Assembly (NCBI GenBank): GCA_013368325.1
Contig: JAACJK010000230.1
Coordinates: 124,001-188,000, forward strand
Origin: Ephemerocybe angulata
Lineage: Eukaryota; Basidiomycota; Agaricomycetes; Agaricales; Psathyrellaceae
DNA: 64,000 nucleotides
Reading direction: 5' to 3'
Shown: piece after piece, positions 1 through 10,869 of the stretch
How the letters are laid out: each line of letters begins with the position of its first letter
How positions within the stretch are numbered: the first letter of the stretch is position 1
Program-made: the position numbers and the translations under genes
The notes under the pieces: generated by a model
Database searches by the model: none
Told to the model about the DNA's origin: nothing
What the model saw: only the letters and a program-made list of their open reading frames with translations

Positions 1-504
1 TAGAGCCGGCTATGCCGCCGCCCGGCCCCGCAAGCCGGGCACAGTTCTGCCAGCAAATCAGGATCCCAGGATTCTTAATCTTCTCCTCCTTCCATGGTGC
101 GGTACGCCGCAATAGCCACCCAAACAACAAGCGCGAGGTTTCTCGGCAGTATCGACAAGACTAATTCCTTTGCCAAGCAAGTTCACAGGGATCTTTTCTG
201 GTCTCATATTGTTGGTCATCCAATGCAGCGAATTTGGAAATCGCTGCGTGCTTTGACACACATTTCGTCATTGCGCTGTCGGTAACATTACGGCTGGAAG
301 GCCATGGAACAAGCTTAGCCTAGCCACGCCGGACATTAGCACATCGAAGTACGTTGGGAGAAGCCAAGGCGAGAAACCGAAGTTCAACCCACGTTGCCTT
401 CTGCAAACCGACGTTGACCCGCATGCGTATCGAGTTACGGATCTGTAACTCAAGGTATATATAGAAAAAGGTATCGAAACCTGCTCTACCTCACCTACGA
501 CATC
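1..504. other. Intergenic region upstream of the pyranose dehydrogenase gene
   Basis: No convincing gene is visible. The open frames here are short, overlap on both strands and lack recognisable domains. The right end is the promoter of the dehydrogenase gene, with a TATA-like element about 40 bp before its start codon. Confidence 0.5.
456..464 (+). promoter_or_regulatory. TATA-like element of the pyranose dehydrogenase gene
   Basis: The run TATATATAG lies about 40 bp upstream of the ATG at 505. Fungal secreted-enzyme genes often have a TATA box at such a distance. Based on sequence and position only. Confidence 0.45.
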
Positions 505-3403
505 ATGTTACGGTCTCTCTTGGGAGTGGCACTTGTGTCGCTGTCATCGGGTGGGCCTTTCCTCTCATGCATCTTCGCCAGTCGCTAACGCAGACCTTCA
601 GCGCTTCTCGCTCAAGGTCAAGGAACTTCGGAATGGTGTGACGAAGGAAAAACCGGCCTCTGCTTCCAGCGATACTACGACGAAAATGTTCGAACAGGCT
701 GGGGCTACATGTTTCCCGAAGCAGATCCCAGCGGCGGCGTCTCTAATGAGTTCATTGGGATCTTCACTGCGCCAGCTACTACAGGGTGGATCGGAAATAG
801 CTTGGGCGGGGGCATGACTCAAGGGCCGCTAATCCTTGCTTGGATTAACGACTTCCAGGCTATGATATCAGTCAGACGAGCAATGTAAGATAATCCCTCT
901 GCGACCTACCGACAGCCGCTAATGCAAATCGCTCTTTCCATAGCCAATATGGGCCACCATCGGTCATGAGCGGAGGACCGACTGTTACTGTTCTAGGAGG
1001 ATCTGGAGTCACGTCCGACGGGCTTGAACAGCGAATCATCTTCCGCTGCCAGAACTGCACTGCATGGGAGGGCGGCTCCGAGAGCATCAACCTGGACGGG
1101 TGGGGCCCTCTCGGCTTCGCTACTCACGGTGCCATTAAGCCTCTTCAGCCCTCCACCGCGGACTCGCCTGTATACCAGCACACCTATGCTGGAATTCACG
1201 TACTCGACGCTCCAGCTGCCAAGACGGCCCAGTACTGGGACAACCTGAAGAAGCTCCAGGATTTGCCTCAGCTCCCTCCTCCAGCAACCCCAACGACCAC
1301 CCCGGTCCCGGAACCGACCAATACACTCCCCGCGTGTCCAGGAGTGGCGGCGCCAGTTTATGGCCTAAACGTTGCTGATGGCTGGAAGGCGACCCCAGTC
1401 CTCGGACGCCTGCAACGCCCGAGGAGCATCATTACCGACAACCAGGGACATTTGCTCGTGCTGGAAGCAGGAGTGGGTGTAACTGCCCACACTCTCGGCG
1501 ACGACGGCTGCGTTACGAGGAGCGTTGTGCTGATTGACGATACCACCTTGAATCACGGATTGGATTTGACACCCAAAGGCGATAAGCTTATTGCGAGGTA
1601 AGTCGCATTGTGCGGTGCCAGACGTTTGGACGCTAACTTTCTGCGGCCATAGCTCCCCGGATATCGCTTGGTCTTGGGAGTACAATGCAACTGCGCTGAC
1701 TGCGTATAACAGAAAGACGTTGGTTTATGGGTAAGTGCACCTGTCTGTACTTTCCGTTTCCAGACGCTTATGGGTTCGCGCTCTTTAGCATGAACAATCC
1801 TGGCCATGTTAGTCGGACAGTCTGGGTGTCGCGCAAGTATCCCGACTACCTGTTGGTTAGCGTGGGGTCTGGGGCCAACATCGACTTGCCGTCTTTTGAA
1901 AGGGGGTCGGGCAGAGCTCAGATCCGTGTGTTTGACATGCGCGCGCTGCCTCCCAGCGGGATTCCTTACACGAGGTGTGTTCATAACGCATAGTCTGTAC
2001 GCGCCGCATGACTGACTAGATTGCAGCGGCGCGGTCATGGGGTAAGCCTGAGCATGTTTCCCTGGGATCCTAACCCAAATGACATTGTGCTTAAATGTGG
2101 ATAGCTATGGTATCCGGAACGACGTCGGAATCACAGAGGATAGAAATGGGACTATCCATAGTGTCGGTGAGTTTCTGTTTCCAACACCCGGATCGGGGGC
2201 TCTTTGACTTACCCAACGACCGGTTTGAAACGTAGAAAATTCGGTTGATAACGCCTATCGCGAGGTTGACGGCAGCCAAACCGACATTCACAATAATAAC
2301 CCTGCTGAGAAGGTCTATAGGCGTACGTTGTAATTCCAAAGTCATTCTGGAGCCTATTACTGAGATTGTGGCATAGTTGGGGACCCTCGCAATCCCACTG
2401 GTCTGTTTGGAGGGTATCCGTACTGCTACACCGTGTGGGAGGGAGAGGCCTTTACGGATGCATCGAAGGCGCCGGGTGATTGGTGAGTAATAGGGATACT
2501 AACCGAATGGGCTGTGTTAATAGCGTTTCGTAGGTTCGTGCAGGCCCCCAACGCCACCTTGAATGACGAGTGGTGTAACGAAAACGCTATCAAACCTACC
2601 GTCTTGCTCCCACCGCACACGGCTCCCCTCGACATGAAGTTTGGACCAAGGCAGCGCGACTCTGATCTGTACGTCACGCTGCACGGCAGTTGGAACAGGA
2701 ACCCCCCTCAGGTGTGTACTTCTTGGGTGTTTAGATTGCTTCCTTGACTGATGAGTGGTGCAGGGATACAAAGTGGTTGTCGTTCCCGGAAAGTACTCGT
2801 CCTCGGGTGACTGGAGTCCTTCTGTCGGCCTTTCAGCGACGAAGACGAGCTTCACCGACCTTTTATCCAACAGAAATGAAACCGACTGCCAAAATGGTAT
2901 GTGGATATTTGGCTGGCGATTGAACGGGCTCTCATGCAGCAATCTCAGGCTGCTTCCGACCTGTCGGACTGACATTCACGCATAACGGGGACTGGCTGTA
3001 CATCTCCAGCGACGGATCTGGGGAAGTATTCTTGTTGAAAAGGGCTGCGGACCCAACTCAGACCACGACGACCACAACCACAACCACAACCACGACTACT
3101 TCAGGACCTACCCCGACCATACCGAGTGGACCTCAGCAAACGCCGTGGGGACAATGGTGAGTTTATACTCCCCGATATGTTCCGCACCGGATCCTTATTG
3201 AACTGGCGCAGTGGAGGACAAGGCTATACTGGTCCGACTGCGTGCCCCGCCGGCTTCACCTGCAAATATGTAAGTGTTTTACAGGGAAGAGGGATAACGC
3301 CGCTGAAATGATACCTGTCTGTCAGAACAACTTGTACTTCTCTCAATGTGTTAGCGGAGAGTGGAAAGGAAAGAAAGGGAAGGTGGTAAAAGGAGGTCAT
3401 TAG
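505..3403 (+). CDS. PQQ-dependent pyranose dehydrogenase (AA8 cytochrome - AA12 dehydrogenase - CBM1)
   Basis: A secreted, extracellular sugar oxidoreductase of 723 residues in 14 exons. The start gives a signal peptide (MLRSLLGVALVSLSS). Residues about 25-210 form an AA8 cytochrome b domain: LGGGM supplies the likely heme Met ligand and YQHTYAG the likely His ligand, as in cellobiose dehydrogenase. From about residue 245 an AA12 PQQ-dependent dehydrogenase follows (RPRSIITDNQGHLLVLE, GIRNDVG, HNNNPAEKVYR, LHGSWNR). A Thr-rich linker leads to a C-terminal CBM1 cellulose-binding module (QQTPWGQCGGQGYTGP, conserved Cys). Read exons: 505-550, 602-884, 944-1597, 1653-1730, 1789-1974, 2027-2041, 2105-2166, 2236-2322, 2377-2482, 2534-2711, 2764-2896, 2949-3156, 3212-3269, 3326-3403; all phases agree. 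This is the architecture known from the Coprinopsis pyranose dehydrogenase; the cytochrome is thought to pass electrons to lytic polysaccharide monooxygenases. The substrate of this copy is inferred. Confidence 0.92.
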
Positions 3404-3671
3404 TGTGGTGTTGACCTCGTAGATTTGAGCTTCTTGGTTGTTAAGTTTTCATGTTTTATACTGGTTATCTCCATTCTCTACAAATCGTATGAACCTGCGT
3501 TAGTACCAATGCTCAACTAGTTTGAATACCGACAATGTCGTTCCATTGGGGCGCGTCACTCAATCTTAGATTGTTATCTCGCTCCAGCTTGACGTGACTC
3601 CAGTGTGGTCTGGCACCTGAACGAACACACTTCCTCCTCCCCAATTCGGATCTATACGCCTCGTAATTTAT

Positions 3672-3699
3672 GGGCATTTAGCGCAGTGGTAGCGCGTAT
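3672..3699 (+). pseudogene. Truncated 5-prime half of a tRNA-Ala-like gene
   Basis: The first 28 bases match the intact tRNA-Ala at 3784 (acceptor strand and D arm, TTTAGCGCAGTGGTAGCGCG), with one change in the acceptor strand. About 15 bp of 5-prime flank is also similar (cctcgtaattta versus cctcgcaattca). The anticodon stem, T arm and 3-prime acceptor strand are missing. It looks like the remnant of a local duplication roughly 112 bp upstream of the working gene. Confidence 0.7.
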
Positions 3700-3783
3700 A
3701 TATTCTTTGGCCTGGGGCCTGAACTAACTATAACTAACACACCGCCTACCGGACATTTTGCAGCCATATACCTCGCAATTCAT

Positions 3784-3891
3784 GGGCGTTTAGCGCAGTG
3801 GTAGCGCGTATGCTTTGCAGCGGCACGTGACCGTAAAACATCACGTGCTTCAACATGTATAAGGTCCAGGGTTCAATCCCCTGAACGTCCA
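3784..3891 (+). tRNA. tRNA-Ala (anticodon UGC) with a 36-nt intron
   Basis: The acceptor strands GGGCGTT (3784-3790) and AACGTCC (3884-3890) pair fully and include G3-U70, the hallmark of alanine tRNA. D stem GCGC/GCGC, anticodon stem TATGC (3809-3813) with GTATA (3857-3861), and T arm CAGGG-TTCAATC-CCCTG are all intact. The loop reads TT-TGC-A, so the anticodon is TGC at 3816-3818. An intron of about 36 nt (3820-3855) sits after position 37, the canonical place. A short T-run follows as Pol III terminator. Position 73 is A. Confidence 0.9.
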
Positions 3892-4261
3892 TTCCTTTTG
3901 CTCCAATAAGCTAAACCTTTGAAGGGCTTCCGAAATCCGAGTTGCCCCTTTTTGGCCCAACCTCGAATGCCGGCTTCTCCCCAAAGACAGTGGTGACCAC
4001 CCGAGAGTCAAACCCAGTAAGTAGGCTTCAACTTTCAGGAATAACGGCGCTTTTGGCAAATCTGCCCCGTGATTTGGATATAGGGGCGGGCGCTTAAAGT
4101 GGCGCCGGGGGATGCACAGCAAGAGGCCTAAAGCCCACTTGGTCTCCGCGCTGACTCCTATGCTAGTCTAATTCGTTCTGACAGTGACTCGACAGGAAAG
4201 GTTTAAATGGCACGGGGGTACCGCCGCTCACTGGTAACAATTTAAAGTCACGACCAGCGCC
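3892..4261. other. Intergenic region between tRNA-Ala and the acetyltransferase gene
   Basis: A TTTT run just after the tRNA can serve as Pol III terminator. Nothing else is convincing; a 90-residue open frame on the - strand runs through the tRNA and has no domain. The right end is the promoter side of the acetyltransferase gene. Confidence 0.5.
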
Positions 4262-4849
4262 ATGTCAGACCCAACGCCATTCGACATACAGAAGATTACT
4301 GTACCCATCTCTGCAACCGACCTCTCCAAGTACAAAGAGCTGCGCCTTACAAGTCTTCCTAAAGATCCTCAGTTTTTTGGCTCCAATTACAAGCGGGAGG
4401 CTGCCTTTTCCGAACAAGATTGGAAATACCAACTCGACTCTACCAACAAAGCGACATTCATCGTGAAGGAATCGAACGACAAATGGATTGGAACATTGAC
4501 AGTTCTGGCCACATCTTCCGATCTTGACCTCGCTGCGCCCTTTCAAGGTCTTGGTGTCGTTTTGGGGGACGATACCAACCGCAATATATACGCCATGGTT
4601 GGACTATGGGTAGACTCAGCCTTTCGATCCAAAGGCTTGGGACAACGGTTAATTCAGCAAGCGCTGTCTTGGGCACGAGAACACATCCCACACGAGAATG
4701 ATGACACTGCGAAGATCGCCATCCTCGAAGTGCATCGATCCAACATCATAGAAAAGGCTATGTATCAGAAGTGCGGGTTCAAGGTCATACCAAAGGCGGA
4801 AAGCGGAAAGGGCGATACAGAATGGATGATAAAGGATTTGGACTTATAG
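4262..4849 (+). CDS. GNAT-family N-acetyltransferase
   Basis: A single-exon gene for 195 residues, a normal length for a stand-alone GNAT enzyme, which transfers the acetyl group of acetyl-CoA to an amine. Residues about 108-135 hold motif A: a strand (YAMVGLWVDSAFR) followed by the pyrophosphate-binding loop RSKGLGQRL. Motif B (AILEVHRSNIIEKAMYQKCG) ends with the usual Y-x-K-x-G-F pattern. The first third is a variable substrate-binding region. No signal peptide or membrane span is seen, so it is probably cytosolic. The ATG is the first in frame and lies just downstream of a tRNA gene. The acceptor substrate cannot be told from the sequence. Confidence 0.82.
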   Translation: MSDPTPFDIQKITVPISATDLSKYKELRLTSLPKDPQFFGSNYKREAAFSEQDWKYQLDSTNKATFIVKESNDKWIGTLTVLATSSDLDLAAPFQGLGVVLGDDTNRNIYAMVGLWVDSAFRSKGLGQRLIQQALSWAREHIPHENDDTAKIAILEVHRSNIIEKAMYQKCGFKVIPKAESGKGDTEWMIKDLDL

Positions 4850-5018
4850 CGTACCGACCAAGAAATATAAGTATTCGAAATGTCGGCTACACCGGAAAGG
4901 TCACCCTTGTACCGTGCGGTGGGCCCGACTCGGAGTGTGCTGAACACCCCTCCCATTATATAATATACCAGTCGTCGTTGTGAAGCCATGAGGGGCCATT
5001 TACTGAGGGCACGGCCTT

Positions 5019-5568
5019 CTACCAGTAACCACCGATGGAGAGGAGGCCCTGGCACAACAACGTTTGGATGAAAATGTGGACTTGAGACTTGTAGTCGGCG
5101 CTGAACGGAATCTTGCAAGAGTTCTTGCGCTGCGAGGATGTCAGGGCGTATATGAGGGGCAAAAGGCAGTACACGCACCTCTGTACAAATGGCGCTCCAG
5201 ACGGTGAGGGTGGTGACATCTGTCCAGCCGCCGCCGACGGCGACACTCTCGAGCCAAAACTCGACAAAACCGCGATTGGGCAAAGGCGAGTCGACACCAA
5301 AGAGGATCTCATCAGCCTGCTCTTCGGTGACCTTTTTGAACTTGGCGTAGAAGATGACCATGCGCTTTCGAAGGTCCTTGTTCCGAGACTTGATGCTTTC
5401 GGCGAGGGGCTCGGCGTGGCGAACCACGACTTCGATGTCTTCGATAGTCTGGCCACGGCTAGCGAGAGTTCTGGCAAAGTCGGATTCCCAACGATCGTTG
5501 ACGGAGACTCTGGCCGCCTTGGCGGGTTTGGGGGGAGCCGCCTTGGTGCCCCTGCGCTTGGGCGGCAT
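5019..5568 (-). CDS. Conserved-looking small protein of unknown function
   Basis: A two-exon reading of 166 residues: exon 1 5568-5179, intron 5178-5130 (49 nt, GTGCGT...CGCAG), exon 2 5129-5019. The start MPPKRRGTKAAPPKPAK is strongly basic and could bind nucleic acid or act as a nuclear signal. Residues about 30-95 look helical (IEDIEVVVRHAEPLAESIKS). The second exon is short and hydrophobic near its end. Without the intron the frame would run on for over 300 residues across low-quality sequence and the promoter of the neighbour, so the spliced model is preferred. No family was recognised. It is convergent with the acetyltransferase gene. Confidence 0.5.
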
Positions 5569-6689
5569 GGCGGGGGAGAGCAGAAAGGGCGGGTGAGGGA
5601 GGGAAAGAGAAACGGGGGGAAGGGAAAAGAGGGCGGGCAAGTCCTTATAGGAAGGCGACGCGACGCTATATGCGGTCATGTGATCGCGAGGTGCGCCGCG
5701 GCGAGCGAATGCCCGAGGGCAACCCCGTCGGATGGACAAAATTATCCCCCGCCGAGCGCCGCGACGGCCTGCCGTCTCGAGCGAGGGCGCCTCGCCCAGT
5801 GCGCGATTGAGCACGCTTAGCTCCTCACATCTCGGCCGCCACACAAATCAGGGACCGGAAATGGGGAGGTTCGGCCAATTCCATGAGCGGGCTGCGGGGC
5901 GCGTAGAAACAGTTGTTGTACGTTGGGTAAGGGAATGTACACCGAATAACAACAGATAGAGGAAGGAAATAGACGCCTAGTAAGAAACGGCACGCCTGAC
6001 GCAAAGTCGAGCTGTTGGGGAAGAGGTGGCGCGAAGCCGATCTCAAGAAGCAAGCAATAACATAAAGTCAAGATATAATCATACCACGAGAAAGTGCCCC
6101 GGCACCCTCAATCCCAATCTATTGTTTTTTGAAACGATGAGCAGGGCCGTTGGGAGAGAATTAAACACATACCGACGTGCGTTTGTGCAGCCAACGAGAA
6201 CCCGGGTGAGCAACATGTGGCAGGAGACTGCCACAGGGTGAGCCATGGGATTAAGGGAACCAGGCTTGTTCGGGGATTTCGTGGGTTCGGGCGCGTCGCC
6301 TGTGGTGGTCAAGAGCAAGCTGTCAGCGGCGGCTGCAGGCGCCATCACCGGCGGTAACCCCCTCTCGCCGCGAGTCGCTACAAGCTGGATTGCATTTTTT
6401 TTATGCCATGAGTACTTGGCAGCGCCGCCTGGAAGGCAGGCACCATGCATTTATTCCTCGAAGGATGCATACGAGTCGAGCGCGTAAGATACAGGCTTTT
6501 TTTACTTTAAGCGCGCATTCCCGGACATCATGTGACCCTGGAGCAAATGCCATCAATCTCATGCCTATTCGGGCACCTGCCATCAATCTCATTTTTGCTT
6601 TACAAGCTCATCTCTCCAGAACCGTTTCTACACTTCCGTCTGCGTCTATATACCCACCGGCTGCAAGACAAGGACTTATAGAAGCGCAC
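5569..6689. other. Long intergenic region, promoters of two divergent genes
   Basis: About 1.1 kb separates the divergent small unknown gene and the NOP53 gene. It contains no open frame with recognisable protein features on either strand. The left part (5570-5650) has GA-rich runs. Confidence 0.5.
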
Positions 6690-8439
6690 ATGCCGAAATC
6701 ATCCAAGGCGAAATCTGGAAATGCGGCTGCGACGGCCGTAGCTGTCGCCGCTGCCAAAAAGACGACTTCCCAGCCCAAAGCTACCGGGAAGAGCGCCGTT
6801 GGAGCACCTTCGCAGCACAAGCAGACGAGTAGGAAGGGGAAGAAGGCTTGGAGGAAGAATGTCAACATTGAGGACGTGGAGAAGGGGTTGGAGGAGATCA
6901 GGAGTGAGGAGAGGGCTGTTGGGTGCGTCCATCTCGTTTCATCCTCCGAACAACGTGTTTTATTGACTGTTCTGAAAAGTACTGCGCTGCATAACTTGAA
7001 GGATAGCGATCTGTTTGAGGTTGATGTCAAGGGAGATGATAAAAGTGCGTGTTCGTGTACCTTTCCTCGTCGTGGTGTTGACCAAGGGTCGTTTCAGTTC
7101 GTCACATTGCACCGAAATTCTTGAGCTCGCAGCTTACCTCTGCTAAAATCCTCGCTCAGAGGTCTGCCGTCCCCCCCGTCTTCTCTCGACCCTCATCATC
7201 GACATCAACGTCCGGCAAACGTAAAGCAGGCACATTGAGCAGGGAAGATAAGGATAGGTTGATGAAGATCGCGAAGCGGCAGAGGCGAGGACCCTTTGGC
7301 GCTGTCATGGACCCTTCCGAACTCCAATCTGGTGAGGGCATCGTCGAGCTGAGTGAAGCTGTGAAGCAAAGCGGAGCGTACGATCCTTGGAACGCAGAGG
7401 CAGATGAGGTGGTCGTGGAGGTGAAAGACGGCTTGGAGACTGTGCAGCCTAAGAAAGTCAAGGTACGTCCGAAACCTCGAGGGGTCGTACGGATATCTGA
7501 TAGTCCTCCAGCCCCCACCCACAACGAAACCCAAGGACATGATTGAGGTCGCGGCTGTCGTTGAGCCCCATCAAGGAACTTCATACAACCCTCCCGTCAA
7601 TGCGCACTCCGAACTCCTGGTGAAGGCAGCTGAGATCGAAGCGCGCAAAATCGAGGAGCTCGAGCGGATGGCTGTGACGAAGAAGAAAATGGACGCCGCC
7701 AAGTTCGACGCAGATGAGGTTTTCGATATCGGCCTTCCTGCGGGCATGAAGCTCGACAAGCCCACGGAAGACGCTCCCGAAGGTGAGGAGGAAGAGTCGG
7801 GTGATGAGCAGGCTGTGCGGAAGCAGCCGAAGCCGAAGACGAAGGCGCAAAAGGCCAAGGCCGCAAAGCATCTTGCGGAGGTTCGTCGCCTTTACCAGCT
7901 TCTTCTAATTATTCGCCTTGCTAACTGGTGGTTGTAGAAACGCGCCCTTGCAGCGGCAGCAGCGCGGAAAAAACAGTTGGCTCTGATTGAACAGGCCAAG
8001 GGACTGCGCAGGTCGAACGCGAGACTGTCTACTGCTCAAGAAAAGGCTGTGGCTGAGAAGAAGCTGGCCGCGGAGCTCAAGATCAAGCAAGCTGGTCTGG
8101 GTGGGCAAAGACTTGGTAGACATAAGGTCCCCGAAGGCCAGATCGATGTGCAGCTTGGAGAAGATCTCAGCGAGAGTCTGAGAGCTCTGAAGGTCCGTTT
8201 GGTTCCGTATTCTGAGAACTGGTTCTGATTCGCTGTGTAGCCTGAGGGTAACCTCTTTAGGGATCGGTTCCAGAGCTTGCAGCAGCGAGCGCTGGTCGAG
8301 CCTCGCGTCCGTGTTCTGTACGTCCCCTTCGTTATGATTCGTATTGAGCACTTGTTCATGATTACGCAGCCCCAAGAGACGGACACACAAAATCGTGGAA
8401 TACGAGAAGCATGCCTGGAAAAACTTCGATCGGGAGTAA
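6690..8439 (+). CDS. NOP53: Ribosome biogenesis protein NOP53 (GLTSCR2 family)
   Basis: A nucleolar factor needed for late processing of the 60S ribosomal subunit; in yeast it recruits the RNA helicase Mtr4 and the exosome to trim 7S pre-rRNA. The 477-residue product is assembled from seven exons: 6690-6922, 6980-7044, 7098-7462, 7512-7880, 7938-8192, 8241-8317, 8370-8439; all phases agree. Family landmarks: SRKGKKAWRKNVNIEDVEKG near residue 48, then LKDSDLFEVD, a basic middle segment (KRQRRGPFGAVMDPSEL), an acidic stretch, a long Lys/Ala-rich helix (KRALAAAAARKKQL) and the C-terminal signature LPKRRTHKIVEYEKHAWKNF. The ATG follows an in-frame upstream stretch without family similarity. Upstream of it is a 1.1-kb intergenic region. 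Confidence 0.92.
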
Positions 8440-8897
8440 ACTGGTTTATAACGCTGCGCTATTCTCAATTACGACCATTCGGATTCACTTTGTGTTCCTT
8501 ATCCTCTACCATGATCATTCAATGAGCAATGCATTCTCATCTTCCTGGCTGGAACAGTATTCTTCTATTCATGAAACTCTGGTCCGCTGGACCAATACGC
8601 TATCTATTTACACACCTCATATCGAGACTAGCCATTTCGAGTATACACCAAGGCGTGCAGGCTGAGATACTAGGAAGGGAGAGCCCCGCCCCCGAGCTCA
8701 TCGACTACAAGCTGCTTGCAGAATGCAGCCGGCGACCCCGCGGAGGCCATGGCACACTCTCACCTCGAGGGCGTCGAACCCGCGCCAACAGTAAAAGACA
8801 AGTGCAAACACCGCGGGACTTTGCAACCGGGGCCGTGATGCTGGCATCCTCACGCAACTTGCTTCCGAACCTCAGAGTCATACCGACGCGACCCACC
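8440..8897. other. Intergenic region between NOP53 and the first F-box gene
   Basis: The F-box reading frame stays open upstream to 8529, but this stretch does not align with the N-termini of the related genes. About 20 codons just before the chosen start (ASSRNLLPNL) do resemble the twin gene at 49 kb, so they may be duplicated leader or extra N-terminal coding sequence. Nothing else was recognised. Confidence 0.45.
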
Positions 8898-10436
8898 ATG
8901 CCTCGACGCGATGACTTCTACGAGTTCCTCAACAGTAACAATGTACCCAGCTCCTCGCAAGCGGCTTCGGTACAACAAACAATCGATGGTTTATCGAAAA
9001 GGATTTCCAAGCTCCAGAGCCAACTCGACGCTCTAGAAGGACAGCGACAACGACATCGAGCAATCCTTTCTCCAGTGCGTCGGATGCCAATGGAGATACT
9101 GGGAGAAATCTTTGCATTGGTGCTTCCAGATGTCCTGTATCCTGATGACAGACGGATGTTGAGGCATCTTGGGCTGGTCTGCAAGTCCTGGCGAAACGCC
9201 TCGCTCCTCGCTCACCGCCTTTGGAGTGGTCTTCGACTTTGCGGCCCACCAGAAGACGGGGCATATGGACGTGCGGTTTCGTGGTTGACTAAGTCGGGCG
9301 CTCTGCCAAAGACGCTTCGGTACGACGGCAGGGGTTGCCAATGCACTTCGGAGGAGTCTGAACCTTGCCTTTCGACGAACCCAGAGCTGCTTAGGCTTTT
9401 GACAACAGGTCCATCCCTTGATCATTTCGAAATCCTTTGTATTGGCACAACCTGCTTCCGAAACTGGATCGCCGCCATTAACTCTGCCAAAAAGTCGTTG
9501 TCCGGCCCTTGTCCTTGGGACACCTTACGATCATTCCGACTTGAATGTGTCTACCAAGAGGGCCAGGAAGTGGACGAACTTTTCGCGTTCAAGCATCTAC
9601 CCTCCGTGACTTCTTTGGACATTGAACCCCCAGCCGACTTGGTGGTGGGCGTTGAAGGCGATGGTGACTCAATGGTGGCCATCCCCGTTAAGCTGCTAAA
9701 CCAATTGACGACCTTCGCAATCGAATTCGACTGGTACGGGACAGAGATATTCTCCCTGCTAGAAAATTGTAAGCATCTGGAAATCCTCACCATTACATTC
9801 GGCTATCGATCTACTTTCTTCAACGAGCGGGATCCCAAACTACTTGGGCTTGCCAGGTCAAGGCTCGTACTTCCAGACGTCCGTAAATTCAGCATTGGAC
9901 GTTCTGCGAATATTACTATCCTCAAATACCTTGCAATGCCCGCTCTCTCAAACCTGGACATCGACCTAGATTACTATTGTGGGGGAGTTGACAAAGAGTT
10001 CGGGACGATCCTCCACGACTTCTTCAATGCTTCGAATGCTTCCGAAAACCTACGGACTCTGCGAATGTTTAAACCAGAGTTGCCGGCCGCGGACCTTCGC
10101 CATTGCTTGTCTAATCTCCCTTTACTGAAGGAACTCACTCTCGACGGAGTCGAATTTGGCGACAAATTGTTCAAGACCGCAAAAAGAAATCAGGATCTTG
10201 TCGTCAACCCCAATCTTCCTTCCCTCGAGCATCTCAAGCTGCTCTCTCTTCCAAGGACTTATGAATATCAGTCCGAGCTCCAGGACTTCAAGAAAGCCAA
10301 GCGTTACGGTCCCTGCAATTTGACCATGTCATTCCAGCCCTCGACCACGGTCGGATCCTGCACCCCATCTCAAATCCATGCCCTAAAAGAAGCGGGCGTA
10401 CTTCTCAATTTCCTACCATCTCAACCAGAGTTGTAG
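8898..10436 (+). CDS. F-box-like protein, twin of the gene at 47.7-49.2 kb
   Basis: Single-exon gene of 512 residues. The start MPRRDDFYEFLNSNNVP was chosen because it aligns with the starts of the other family members. A coiled segment (residues about 25-60, LSKRISKLQSQLDALEGQ) precedes the F-box-like motif ILSPVRRMPMEILGEIFALV, which in this family is expected to bind Skp1 of an SCF ubiquitin ligase. VCKSWRNASLLAHRLWSGL completes the domain. A C-x-C-x7-C motif follows (CQCTSEESEPC). The rest is a degenerate leucine-rich region (LTTFAIEFDWYG, LEILTITF, LRTLRMF) that would hold the target. The product resembles the 47.7-kb gene closely and at least 100 bp of 3-prime flank is also shared. The target protein is unknown. 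Confidence 0.82.
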   Translation: MPRRDDFYEFLNSNNVPSSSQAASVQQTIDGLSKRISKLQSQLDALEGQRQRHRAILSPVRRMPMEILGEIFALVLPDVLYPDDRRMLRHLGLVCKSWRNASLLAHRLWSGLRLCGPPEDGAYGRAVSWLTKSGALPKTLRYDGRGCQCTSEESEPCLSTNPELLRLLTTGPSLDHFEILCIGTTCFRNWIAAINSAKKSLSGPCPWDTLRSFRLECVYQEGQEVDELFAFKHLPSVTSLDIEPPADLVVGVEGDGDSMVAIPVKLLNQLTTFAIEFDWYGTEIFSLLENCKHLEILTITFGYRSTFFNERDPKLLGLARSRLVLPDVRKFSIGRSANITILKYLAMPALSNLDIDLDYYCGGVDKEFGTILHDFFNASNASENLRTLRMFKPELPAADLRHCLSNLPLLKELTLDGVEFGDKLFKTAKRNQDLVVNPNLPSLEHLKLLSLPRTYEYQSELQDFKKAKRYGPCNLTMSFQPSTTVGSCTPSQIHALKEAGVLLNFLPSQPEL

Positions 10437-10869
10437 CTGTACACAGGCGGACTGTCGTGTGCGTACGTGTCAATTCCTCGATCATCGATACATTATCACT
10501 GACATTGCCTGAATTCCAGATCATACAAGCCTGCCATTTCCCTCCCAGTCGACGATGGGGCTGCCCCGTAATCCCACCTGTATGATTCCTGCGCAGCAGA
10601 GCTAGGATCAGGGCTCGCCGCTTCCTTGCTTCAACCATCGTTTCCTCTCTAGCCAACGCCCTTGAACCCAGTCGGCCCTTCGCCTCGGGGAGACTGACCA
10701 ATACCCACTCTACGAAGATTGTTGTATGCCCCGTTTGTGACCATTGTCAATCTATCATTGTACCATTTCAAGTATCGGACTGTGGTGACATAGGGAGCCC
10801 TTTGGTGCCCCAAAAATACGTGTGTGCAGGGCCCAAGACGCTAGGAGGCTTACCTCTTCCACCTCGTAA
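10437..10869. other. 3-prime flank shared with the second F-box twin, no gene
   Basis: The first ~100 bp (ending near TGAATTCCAGATC, about 10522) matches, in inverted orientation, the sequence beyond the stop codon of the F-box gene at 47.7 kb. The remainder has no convincing open frame. Confidence 0.6.

Noticed and set aside
3850..4122. A 90-residue open frame on the - strand over the tRNA-Ala
   Set aside because: It overlaps the 3-prime part of a clear tRNA gene and has no protein features.
4765..5844. A 359-residue open frame on the - strand
   Set aside because: It runs through a good 49-nt intron and into flanking sequence on both ends; the spliced 166-residue model starting at MPPKRRG is more credible.
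8529..8897. N-terminal extension of the first F-box protein
   Set aside because: The frame stays open, but related genes all align from the MPRR/MRLR/MARL start; the extra 123 residues have no similarity apart from a short stretch near the start.
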